Part shown: piece by piece, positions 5,985-12,479 of the stretch
Position numbering within the stretch: position 1 is the first letter of the stretch
Layout: the number at the start of each line of letters is the position of its first letter
Assembly: GCA_017396665.1 (NCBI GenBank)
Contig: JAFQLH010000068.1
Location: 1-36,081 of the forward strand
Origin: Oscillospiraceae bacterium
GTDB lineage: Bacteria; Bacillota; Clostridia; Oscillospirales; Ruminococcaceae
Direction: 5' to 3'
DNA length: 36,081 bases
Program-made: the position numbers and the translations under genes
The notes under the pieces: generated by a model
The model's input: only the letters and a program-made list of their open reading frames with translations
The model's database searches: none
Told to the model about the DNA's origin: nothing

Positions 5985-6605
5985 TCAGGAGGCTTTAATA
6001 TTTACATTTTCATTTATATATCCGAGAGTTGCCATGGCGGTGATGATGACGGTGTCCTCTGTGAGCACCCTTGGTCTGTCCTGCGACAGCTTGTCTTCAT
6101 AATCCTCGCAGACATAGTCACGAAAGCCCCTCATCATTTCCTTGTCGATATTGCGGTAATCAAGAGCCCCTGCACCCTTGAGCGTGTCAAGCACCTCAGA
6201 GTACCAATCCTTGCTTGTGATAAGCGTATTGAAGCGGTAAAGCTCCTGCCACTTCTTGTCCTTGAGGACCTCGTATCCGTCGCCCTCTTGTCCGAGCTTT
6301 GAAAGCATATCGGGCTGGATAAGCTCGTCCCAGAAAATATCCGTCAGAATATGCACCAAAACGCCCTTGGCGAAATCCTCGTCCCTGCCCTTTGTGTCCT
6401 CATAGACGCTGAGGGCTTTTTTCTTCCACTCATCGAGGTCGAGGCTTCTGTTGTGGGCCTCATAACGCACCTCCTGCGGTGCAAACCCCTCAAGGTTTAC
6501 GCTGTCGGGCGCAATCGAGCCGAGCAGATACTGAGCTGTATCGTTCACCTTCAAATCGTCGGCAATAAGCCTTGCAACATACAGATGCACAGGTGACGAC
6601 GGCAT
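5985..6605 (-). CDS. Zinc-dependent phospholipase C-like protein
   Basis: A 206-residue protein with the layout of the zinc-dependent phospholipase C family (PF00882-like). N-terminal MPSSPVHLYVA carries the expected His7; GSIAPD supplies Asp34; EAHNRS supplies His51; and VHILTDIFWDE supplies His85 and Asp89, all likely metal ligands in an all-helical fold. There is no signal peptide, so unlike secreted bacterial phospholipases C it probably acts in the cytoplasm, and the substrate is unknown. The ATG overlaps the ricT stop as TAATG, so it is coupled to ricT and is the last gene of the operon. Its stop sits in the palindrome CCTGATATCAGG. The family is likely; enzymatic activity is inferred only from metal ligands. 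Confidence 0.75.
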   Translation of the reverse strand: MPSSPVHLYVARLIADDLKVNDTAQYLLGSIAPDSVNLEGFAPQEVRYEAHNRSLDLDEWKKKALSVYEDTKGRDEDFAKGVLVHILTDIFWDELIQPDMLSKLGQEGDGYEVLKDKKWQELYRFNTLITSKDWYSEVLDTLKGAGALDYRNIDKEMMRGFRDYVCEDYEDKLSQDRPRVLTEDTVIITAMATLGYINENVNIKAS

Positions 6606-7468
6606 TATTCAAGCTCCTTGAGAGCACGGAGCTCGTCCTTGTTGACTCTGATAACCGAGTCCTTTATAACCTCTACGTCGCTTTTGTGAACTGTCACAAC
6701 TGCGTCGCTTTCAAGCTTTACTCTGAGCTTTCCTGTAAGCAGGTTTGTATCCTCAACAACGCCCTTTCCGTCGGCTGTTCTGACAATAGCGCCGACCTTC
6801 GGAGTTGTCTTGAGAAGCTCTGTGTAAGCGTCCTGCTCGTACTTTAAACAGCACATAAGTCTTCCGCAGGCGCCCGAAATCTTTGTCGGGTTGAGCGACA
6901 AGCCCTGCTCCTTCGCCATCTTTATAGACACCGGCTGGAACTCGCCTAAGAATCTTGAGCAGCAGTACGGCTGACCGCACACACCAAGACCGCCGAGCAT
7001 CTTAGCCTCATCTCTGACGCCGATTTGTCTAAGCTCGATTCTTGTTCTGAACACAGAAGCCAAATCCTTTACAAGCTCTCTGAAATCGACTCTGTTTTCT
7101 GCTGTGAAGTAAAACAGCAGCTTGTTATTATCAAAGGTGCACTCAACATCGACAAGGTTCATGCTAAGCCCGTGCTTTAAAATTTTCTCCTCGCAGATTT
7201 TAAATGCTTCCTTTTCCTTCTCCTTGTTCTTCTCAACAGTTTTAAGGTCCTGGGCTGTTGCGATTCTTATAATCGACTTGAGCGGAGCTACAACCTCGCT
7301 GTCCTCGATGCTCTTGACACCGAGTGCGACCTCTCCGCACTCAACACCTCTTGCAGTTTCAACTATAACATAGTCCCCTGCGTTGACCTTTTTTCCTGCC
7401 GGAGAAAAGTGATATATCTTTCCAACGCTCTTGAAGCGTACTCCGATAACCTCGGTCAAGCTGTTCAC
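6605..7468 (-). CDS. ricT: RicT (YaaT), PSP1-domain iron-sulfur regulatory protein
   Basis: A 287-residue PSP1-domain protein. In Bacillus, RicT with RicA and RicF forms a complex that carries iron-sulfur clusters and promotes RNase Y-dependent mRNA maturation, competence, sporulation and biofilm formation. The cysteine clusters are plain: GVCGQPYCCSRF (Cys164, 169, 170) and GACGRLMCCLKY (Cys201, 206, 207). The start is GTG at 7466-7468, 7 bases after the holB stop, with GAAAGGAA upstream. The order darA-holB-ricT matches the Bacillus yaaQ-holB-yaaT string. Partners RicA and RicF are not in the window. Confidence 0.93.
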   Translation of the reverse strand: MNSLTEVIGVRFKSVGKIYHFSPAGKKVNAGDYVIVETARGVECGEVALGVKSIEDSEVVAPLKSIIRIATAQDLKTVEKNKEKEKEAFKICEEKILKHGLSMNLVDVECTFDNNKLLFYFTAENRVDFRELVKDLASVFRTRIELRQIGVRDEAKMLGGLGVCGQPYCCSRFLGEFQPVSIKMAKEQGLSLNPTKISGACGRLMCCLKYEQDAYTELLKTTPKVGAIVRTADGKGVVEDTNLLTGKLRVKLESDAVVTVHKSDVEVIKDSVIRVNKDELRALKELE

Positions 7469-7475
7469 ATTCCTT

Positions 7476-8468
7476 TCAGATACAAAGCCTTATGTCCGCA
7501 CACACTGCGTTAAGGCATAATGTAAGATTAGAGTTGCCGTTTACTGCGGCAATATATTTTTCACAGATTTCGCAAAGTGCCGTCAGCTTTCTTTCGCTGA
7601 AAGCGGCACCCAGCCTTCTTGAGTTTTCCTCGCTGCAGCCTATGAGTCTTTCGCCAACGCCCATTCTTATCATAGCCGCATCTCTTAAAACCTGCATAAG
7701 AAGCCCTAAAACTGTAACACAAAGCTCCCTGTTTCCGTCACACTTCCACATAGCTCTGAGCATATCGTACTCGTTTTTCTGCTCAATCGCCTGTGCCATC
7801 AAAGTCGTGACCTCGACCGCCTTTTTAAGCGGCTTGCTTTCAAAGAACTCTATACATCTTCCGATGTTTCCGCCCATAGCCTTTACAGCGTCGCAGATTT
7901 CCTGCTCGCTCTTGTCGGTTGTCTCCTTTAGGTAAGCTATTGCCTGCTCACCTGTGACACTTTTCATAGACAGCGCTGTTACTCTTGACAACACAGTCGG
8001 CAGGAAATACTCCCTTGCCGATGCGGTAAGGATAATAACTGCGTGTGCGGGCGGTTCTTCAATGAGCTTTAATAGTGCATTCTGAGAGCCCTGCGGAGTT
8101 TTGTCCATATCCGCAATCAGATACACCTTCACTCTGCCCTCGCTCGGGGCAATATATGCGTCAGACACTACCCTTCTCAAATCCTCATCGAGCTTATAGC
8201 CTCCGCTTTTGAGGGAAGGGACAACCTTTATAAAGTCGGGGTGTCCGCCGCCTGTAAGCATTCTGCAGGCGTGACAGCCGTTGCAGGGGGGATTGTCCCC
8301 TGTACACAGAAGTCTTTGTGCGATATACGAGGCGAGCTTTTTCTTGCCCAGCCCCTTTTCGCCATAGATGACAATGCTCTGCGGAATTCTCCCGTCACTT
8401 GTCATCGACCTGACCGCCTGTAACGTGTCTTCGTTGCCTATGATTTCAAGGCTTTTATTTTGTAACAC
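7476..8468 (-). CDS. holB: DNA polymerase III delta-prime subunit
   Basis: A 330-residue clamp-loader subunit, AAA+ fold. Residues 36-45 (GEKGLGKKKL) form the modified P-loop typical of delta-prime; CTGDNPPCNGCHACRM gives the four zinc-finger cysteines (55, 62, 65, 68); NALLKLIEEPP and LPTVLSRV are the conserved delta-prime/tau blocks, with the SRC motif changed to SRV. It loads the beta clamp together with delta and tau. The start is probably GTG at 8466-8468, 2 bases after the darA stop, with only a weak AAGG upstream, consistent with coupling to darA translation. Confidence 0.93.
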   Translation of the reverse strand: MLQNKSLEIIGNEDTLQAVRSMTSDGRIPQSIVIYGEKGLGKKKLASYIAQRLLCTGDNPPCNGCHACRMLTGGGHPDFIKVVPSLKSGGYKLDEDLRRVVSDAYIAPSEGRVKVYLIADMDKTPQGSQNALLKLIEEPPAHAVIILTASAREYFLPTVLSRVTALSMKSVTGEQAIAYLKETTDKSEQEICDAVKAMGGNIGRCIEFFESKPLKKAVEVTTLMAQAIEQKNEYDMLRAMWKCDGNRELCVTVLGLLMQVLRDAAMIRMGVGERLIGCSEENSRRLGAAFSERKLTALCEICEKYIAAVNGNSNLTLCLNAVCADIRLCI

Positions 8469-8470
8469 CC

Positions 8471-8794
8471 TTATACTCTTTCAAAGCGTTCGAGGTTTGT
8501 GATAAAGATTGTAGCTCCGCCGACAGAAACCTCAACAGGACCGTTGTCATAGAGCGGAGTGCCGAGAGTCATTTCAGTCGGAACAATCTGCTTTCTCTGT
8601 CTTGAGTGCTTTCTTATAACCTCGATAATATCATCAACCCTGTCATCCTCGCAGGCAATCATAAAGGTTGTGCTTCCTGCTGAGAGAAAGCCGCCTGTTG
8701 AGGAGAGCTTTGTAGCACGGAAGCCCGCTTTTGTGATAGCTGAGGAAACAGCGTGGTTATCGTCCTTATTTACAACTGCAAACATAAGCTTCAT
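8471..8794 (-). CDS. darA: Cyclic-di-AMP-binding PII-like protein DarA (PstA)
   Basis: A 107-residue PII-like protein. DarA trimers bind cyclic di-AMP, a second messenger for potassium and envelope homeostasis; the downstream partner is unknown in most species. The sequence MKLMFAVVNKDD, AGFRATKLSSTGGFL, TTFMIACEDD and the C-terminal PVEVSVGGATIFI match the YaaQ family closely; TKLSSTGGFL lies at the nucleotide-binding surface. It is first in the operon darA-holB-ricT-PLC and has a 17-bp-spaced promoter at 8840-8868. ATG at 8792-8794 has AAGGAAAG upstream. No diadenylate cyclase gene is in the window. Confidence 0.95.
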   Translation of the reverse strand: MKLMFAVVNKDDNHAVSSAITKAGFRATKLSSTGGFLSAGSTTFMIACEDDRVDDIIEVIRKHSRQRKQIVPTEMTLGTPLYDNGPVEVSVGGATIFITNLERFERV

Positions 8795-8839
8795 AGTAAC
8801 ACTTTCCTTTCTTACATCTGAAAATATGGTTTCTCAACA

Positions 8840-8868
8840 ATTGTACCACATTTACATACAAAAATCAA
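8840..8868 (-). promoter_or_regulatory. Promoter of the darA operon
   Basis: Minus strand TTGATT (8863-8868), 17-base spacer, TACAAT (8840-8845), in the 87-base gap between the lexA stop and darA. Confidence 0.75.
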
Positions 8869-8881
8869 TCACCGCACAAAA

Positions 8882-9472
8882 TCAGTCGAAGTGGCGGATA
8901 AGCCCCACGACCTTGCCGAGAATCGAGACCTCGTTACATATAATCGGCGCCATTGTATCGTTTTCCGGCTGGAGTCTGAAGTGGCCTCTTTCCTTGTAGA
9001 ATCTTTTCACGGTTGCGTTTTCGCCGTCAACGAGAGCGACAACTATCTCGCCGTTTTCGGCATACTGTCTTTGCTCTGCGACAACTATATCACCGTCTAA
9101 AATTGCGGCATTTATCATACTGTCGCCTCTTACCTTAAGGGCAAAGAGAGGGTTCTGGAAACGCTTTTCAGACTTAAAGCTTATGTAGTCTGTTACCTCC
9201 TCGAAGGCGGTAATAGGCACACCTGCTGTAACAGTACCGACGAGCGGAACCGTCACTGCGCCTGACGCACGGGCAAGCTTTATCGCTCTGTTTCTTCCCT
9301 CGCTCTTTTCGAGGTAGCCGTTTTCGGTTAGTGAATTTATACAGCGGAAGGCGGTTGAGGTTGACTTAAAGCCGAGCTGGGCACATATTTCCCTGACTGT
9401 CGGGGCATAGCCCTCGTCGATTCTCGTTTTGATATACTCGTACACCTGTCTGTCCTTTTCGGAAATTGCCAT
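8882..9472 (-). CDS. lexA: LexA SOS repressor
   Basis: A 196-residue LexA. Residues 1-65 form the winged-helix DNA-binding domain (DRQVYEYIKTRIDEGYAPT, then STSTAFRCINSL as recognition helix). Residues 74-196 form the S24 protease domain, with self-cleavage site Ala83-Gly84 in VTAGVP, catalytic Ser118 in RGDSM and Lys156 in ATVKRF. Activated RecA triggers cleavage and derepresses DNA-repair genes. ATG at 9470-9472 lies 3 bases after the murC stop and uses GGAGGGA at the murC end, so the two genes form an operon and share the promoter near 10958. A candidate LexA box (10937-10950) sits at that promoter, which would give autoregulation through murC. Confidence 0.96.
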   Translation of the reverse strand: MAISEKDRQVYEYIKTRIDEGYAPTVREICAQLGFKSTSTAFRCINSLTENGYLEKSEGRNRAIKLARASGAVTVPLVGTVTAGVPITAFEEVTDYISFKSEKRFQNPLFALKVRGDSMINAAILDGDIVVAEQRQYAENGEIVVALVDGENATVKRFYKERGHFRLQPENDTMAPIICNEVSILGKVVGLIRHFD

Positions 9473-9475
9473 AAC

Positions 9476-10912
9476 TTATCCCTCCGTTTCGTGTAGTTTC
9501 TTTCCAAGCTTTTTCGCAAGCTTATATGCATCGCCGCAGCCGAGCGTAATAACGAGGTCGCCCTCACAAAGCTCGCCTGAGAGATACTCTATAATCTCGT
9601 CAAAGTTTTCTTCCTTTCTTTTTGCTGTCTGCATATCGACAAGCTCATCGGGTGCATCAAAGAAGATACAGCCTTCGATTTTCTCAGCGAGCTGTCTTGT
9701 ATAGATGCCGTTTGTGTTCTTCTCGCGGCTTCCCATAATGTCTGTTAAAACGACCTTATCTGCAATTTTGAGCACTCTTGCGAAGTCGTCCATCAGTATC
9801 TGCGTTCTTGAATAGGTGAACGGCTGGAACACCGCCCACACACGGTTGAAGTCGAGCGACTTTGCGGCGGTAAGGACAGCTTCAAGCTCTGTGGGGTGGT
9901 GTGCGTAGTCATCGACAATTGTAACACCCTTTTCGTAAGCCATTTTTTCAAAGCGTCTTCCCGCACCTGTAAACTTTGAGAGTGCGTCCTTCATAACATT
10001 TGCTGAGATACCCGACAGCGAGGCAGCCGCAATTGAAGCTACGGCATTGAGCACGTTATGCTTTCCGGGAACAAAAAGCTCAAACTCCCCGAAAAGCTCT
10101 CCGCTGTGGTACACGTTGAAGCTTGTTCTCAGTCCCTTTGCGGAGATAATCTCTGCATAATAGTCATTGGCTTTATCAAAGCCGAAGGTTATCTTCTTTT
10201 TATTGACGTCTGCGACAGAATCGAGAGTGTTCCTGTCGTCGCCGTTTATGATAAGGCAGTTGCTTGCAAGTGAAGCGAAGCTGCCGAAGGATTTCTTGAT
10301 ATTGTCGAGTGTGCCAAAGTAGTCGAGGTGGTCTGCATCGACATTAAGGATAACGACTACGTCGGGGTGGAGCTTTAAGTAGTGGTCTTCAAACTCGCAG
10401 GACTCACATATGAAGGTTTCGCTGCTTCCTGCTCTGCCGCTTCCGCCGCCGATTGCTTTGAGCTTTCCGCCGATAACGCAGGAGATGTCCTCCTCAGCTT
10501 CGACAAAAATCTGTGTGAGCATCGAGGTTGCAGTAGTTTTTCCGTGCGTTCCGCAGACGCACACGGCGTTTTCATACCACGAGGAAACAAGCCCCAGCAG
10601 GTCGCTTCTTTCCATAAGCGGAACACCGCTTTCCTTTGCGGCGATAAGCTCGGGGTTGTCTGACATAATAGCCGAGGTATAGACGATAAGCTCAGCTCCT
10701 TCTATATTCTCCGCCCTTTGTCCCATATATACCTTGCAACCCATTTTACGGACTGCGTCGAGAGTTTCGGTTTCGTTGTTGTCAGAGCCTGAAAGCTCAT
10801 ACCCCTTTGAGCAGAGTATCTGAGCCAGCGGATACATTCCCGAACCGCCTATTCCGATAAAATGGACTCTCTTTATTCCATCAAGCACGCTGTTGTTAAG
10901 GTTTTGAGTCAT
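9476..10912 (-). CDS. murC: UDP-N-acetylmuramate--L-alanine ligase
   Basis: A 478-residue Mur ligase of normal length. It adds L-Ala to UDP-MurNAc with ATP, the first peptide step of cytoplasmic peptidoglycan precursor synthesis. The N-terminal UDP-binding glycine loop GIGGSGM is at residues 20-26, the ATP loop GTHGKTT at 121-127, NVDADHLDYFG in the central domain, and DDYAHHPTE plus VFQPFTYSR in the C-terminal domain, all MurC signatures. ATG at 10910-10912 has GGGAGC upstream. It is transcribed with lexA, which starts 3 bases after its stop, an unusual pairing that could tie wall synthesis to the SOS response. It diverges from spoVG. Confidence 0.97.
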   Translation of the reverse strand: MTQNLNNSVLDGIKRVHFIGIGGSGMYPLAQILCSKGYELSGSDNNETETLDAVRKMGCKVYMGQRAENIEGAELIVYTSAIMSDNPELIAAKESGVPLMERSDLLGLVSSWYENAVCVCGTHGKTTATSMLTQIFVEAEEDISCVIGGKLKAIGGGSGRAGSSETFICESCEFEDHYLKLHPDVVVILNVDADHLDYFGTLDNIKKSFGSFASLASNCLIINGDDRNTLDSVADVNKKKITFGFDKANDYYAEIISAKGLRTSFNVYHSGELFGEFELFVPGKHNVLNAVASIAAASLSGISANVMKDALSKFTGAGRRFEKMAYEKGVTIVDDYAHHPTELEAVLTAAKSLDFNRVWAVFQPFTYSRTQILMDDFARVLKIADKVVLTDIMGSREKNTNGIYTRQLAEKIEGCIFFDAPDELVDMQTAKRKEENFDEIIEYLSGELCEGDLVITLGCGDAYKLAKKLGKKLHETEG

Positions 10913-10936
10913 AGTGTTTTGCTCCCTTTCATTATG

Positions 10937-10963
10937 CGAACATATATTCTTATGTATATTATA
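10937..10963 (-). promoter_or_regulatory. murC-lexA promoter region with candidate LexA box
   Basis: On the minus strand TATAAT (10958-10963) is a perfect -10 box, but the -35 position reads TTTCTT, so the promoter is only partly convincing. CGAAC-atat-ATTCT at 10937-10950 resembles the Gram-positive SOS box (CGAAC, four bases, GTTCG) with a perfect left half and a partial right half. It lies where transcription would begin, a good place for repression. Confidence 0.4.
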
Positions 10964-11086
10964 TTACATTCCCAGAAAAAAAGAAAGACCTTTTGAATAT
11001 TTTTTCTTCACAGGTCAAGAATATTTGTGTCAGAAAAATTTATTCAAGCCTGCCGCAGTTATCGCACGGCAGTAACGGAGGTCATT

Positions 11087-11365
11087 ATGGAAATCACAGA
11101 CATCAGAATCAGAAAAATTATTCCGCAGGGCAGACTCAGGGGAATTATCAGCATTACCCTCGACGACCTGTTTGCTGTGCATGATATCAAGGTCGTGCAG
11201 GGCGATGACAGGCTGTTTGTCGCAATGCCGTCAAGGAGAGATGACAACGGTGTTTACAGGGATATTGTGCACCCCATCACCCCTGCCGCAAGAAACGAGA
11301 TAGAGGGCGAAATCCTCTCCGCTTACAAGAGGGAGATAGAACGCCAGCAGGCTGAACAGAGCTGA
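11087..11365 (+). CDS. spoVG: Septation/regulatory RNA- and DNA-binding protein SpoVG
   Basis: A 92-residue SpoVG with the diagnostic start MEITDIRIRK, followed by GRLRGIISITLDDLFAVHDIKV, LFVAMPSRR and YRDIVHPITPAARNEIE. SpoVG is a small nucleic-acid-binding regulator that affects septation in sporulation, capsule and virulence genes in Firmicutes. I choose ATG at 11087 because ACGGAGGTC lies 4 bases upstream; a reading from 11027 adds 20 unrelated residues. It is divergent from murC. A sigma-H promoter is expected from Bacillus, but I could not identify one. The C-terminal tail ERQQAEQS is short and polar, as in the family. Confidence 0.95.
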   Translation: MEITDIRIRKIIPQGRLRGIISITLDDLFAVHDIKVVQGDDRLFVAMPSRRDDNGVYRDIVHPITPAARNEIEGEILSAYKREIERQQAEQS

Positions 11366-11515
11366 TACACCTGCCCTGAAATGCGGCACTATGCTTTGCG
11401 GTGTGCCTAAGAAGCCTTGCAAAGTCGGGTGTGAAGGGAGTCGGCAGAATCAACAAACTGAGAGGGCGTTTCTCAAATTTATATTGTACGATTGTTAGAA
11501 AAGCCAAAAAACGTA
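11366..11515. other. Spacer after spoVG, no gene
   Basis: No coding sequence is seen. ACACCTGCCCTGAA (11365-11378) and AGTCGGCAGAAT (about 11440) match the ends of the R2 repeat family, so this may be a decayed R2 copy. A weak TGAGA/TCTCA inverted repeat near 11460-11475 may end the spoVG transcript, but its T-tract is poor. Confidence 0.35.
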
Positions 11516-11544
11516 TTGACAAAGCCTTCCTGTGCGGTTATAAT
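11516..11544 (+). promoter_or_regulatory. Consensus sigma-A promoter of the riboswitch-ABC operon
   Basis: Perfect TTGACA (11516-11521), 17-base spacer, perfect TATAAT (11539-11544). Transcription should begin near 11551, immediately before the riboswitch. Confidence 0.9.
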
Positions 11545-11564
11545 AAAGCCAACAACTAAACAAT

Positions 11565-11660
11565 CCGATGAGGGAGTAGTGGCGCAGATGCGTGGCAAGT
11601 CAACATCCTGGCTGTAAAGTCTGGCTTGTCTTAAAAAACGAGACTCATATTGCATTATCA
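11565..11660 (+). promoter_or_regulatory. yybP-ykoY family (manganese) riboswitch
   Basis: The segment carries GGGAGTAG (11572-11579), GTCAACAT (11599-11606) and GAGACTCAT (11640-11648) in order. I recognise these as the conserved sequence blocks of the yybP-ykoY aptamer, which senses Mn2+. The outer helix can form from ATGAG (11568-11572) and CTCAT (11644-11648). It lies just downstream of a perfect promoter and upstream of an intrinsic terminator. ATTGCATT (11649-11656), at the 3' edge of the aptamer, is complementary to GATGCAAT (11720-11727) in the terminator, a plausible antiterminator. Known members switch transcription on with Mn2+. The identification rests on motif memory, not on a model search. 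Confidence 0.72.
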
Positions 11661-11708
11661 ATCTCAGGTGTGCTTTATGAATTATCGCTTTTCTCTTTCG
11701 TAAATCAA

Positions 11709-11739
11709 CCGAGCTTGCTGATGCAATGCTCGGTTTTTT
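11709..11739 (+). terminator. Riboswitch expression-platform terminator
   Basis: CCGAGC (11709-11714) pairs with GCTCGG (11728-11733) around a 13-base loop, followed by six T. The loop and stem base GATGCAAT can instead pair with ATTGCATT at the end of the aptamer. It lies 30 bases before the ABC gene start. Confidence 0.85.
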
Positions 11740-11768
11740 GTTGAAAAAAGAAAAGGGAGAGAAAAACT

Positions 11769-12467
11769 ATGTTCATTACTCTTAAGAACGCAACAAAAAA
11801 ATACGGTGAGGGGGAAACGCTTGTATACGCACTCGACCACACAGACCTCACAATCGAGAAGGGCGAAATATGTGTAATCCTCGGCCCGTCGGGTTCGGGC
11901 AAGTCCACACTTCTCAATATGCTCGGCGGTCTTGACAAGCTCGACGAGGGCGAAATCTCAATCGACGGCAGGGACATCTCAGGCTACAACGCAAGACAGC
12001 TCACCGGATACCGCAAGGAAGACGTCGGCTTTGTCTTCCAGTTCTACAACCTCATAGGCGACCTCACGGTAGAGGAAAACGTCGAGGTAGTTTCGGATAT
12101 TTCACAGAATCCGCTTGACACACAGGAGGTTCTTGACGCAATGGGGATGCTCAAATACCGCCACCGCTTCCCGAAGGAGCTTTCGGGCGGACAGCAGCAG
12201 AGAGTTGCAATTGCAAGAGCAGTTGTGAAAAATCCTAAGCTTCTTCTGTGCGACGAGCTGACCGGCGCACTTGACACAAAGTCGTCAAGGTCGGTTCTTG
12301 AGTTTATTGAAAAGATAAACAGCCTCTACAAGACAACAACCGTAATCATCACCCACAACGAAGCTATCGCACAGATGGCTGACAGAGTTGTGTACATAAA
12401 GGACGGAAAGGTTTCACGCATTACCGTCAACACGACAAAGACACCCGCCTCAGAGCTTTCTCTGTAA
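11769..12467 (+). CDS. ABC transporter ATPase, MacB/LolD type
   Basis: A 232-residue nucleotide-binding subunit. Walker [10 protein letters not shown] is at 39-47, the Q-loop Gln91 in VFQFYNL, the signature LSGGQQQR at 138-145, Walker B with catalytic Glu in LLLCDE (158-163), and the switch His196 in ITHNEA. The D-loop region reads ELTGALD where EPTGALD is usual. The MacB/LolD-type subfamily pairs with FtsX-like permeases that use ATP to move peptides, lipids or antibiotics out of the membrane or to work as mechanotransmitters. ATG at 11769 follows AAGGGAGAG. The permease gene starts 12 bases after the stop. Expression appears to be controlled by the upstream manganese-type riboswitch, which is an unexpected regulator for this exporter class. 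Confidence 0.95.
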   Translation: MFITLKNATKKYGEGETLVYALDHTDLTIEKGEICVILGPSGSGKSTLLNMLGGLDKLDEGEISIDGRDISGYNARQLTGYRKEDVGFVFQFYNLIGDLTVEENVEVVSDISQNPLDTQEVLDAMGMLKYRHRFPKELSGGQQQRVAIARAVVKNPKLLLCDELTGALDTKSSRSVLEFIEKINSLYKTTTVIITHNEAIAQMADRVVYIKDGKVSRITVNTTKTPASELSL

Positions 12468-12479
12468 GGAGGTGCAGTT

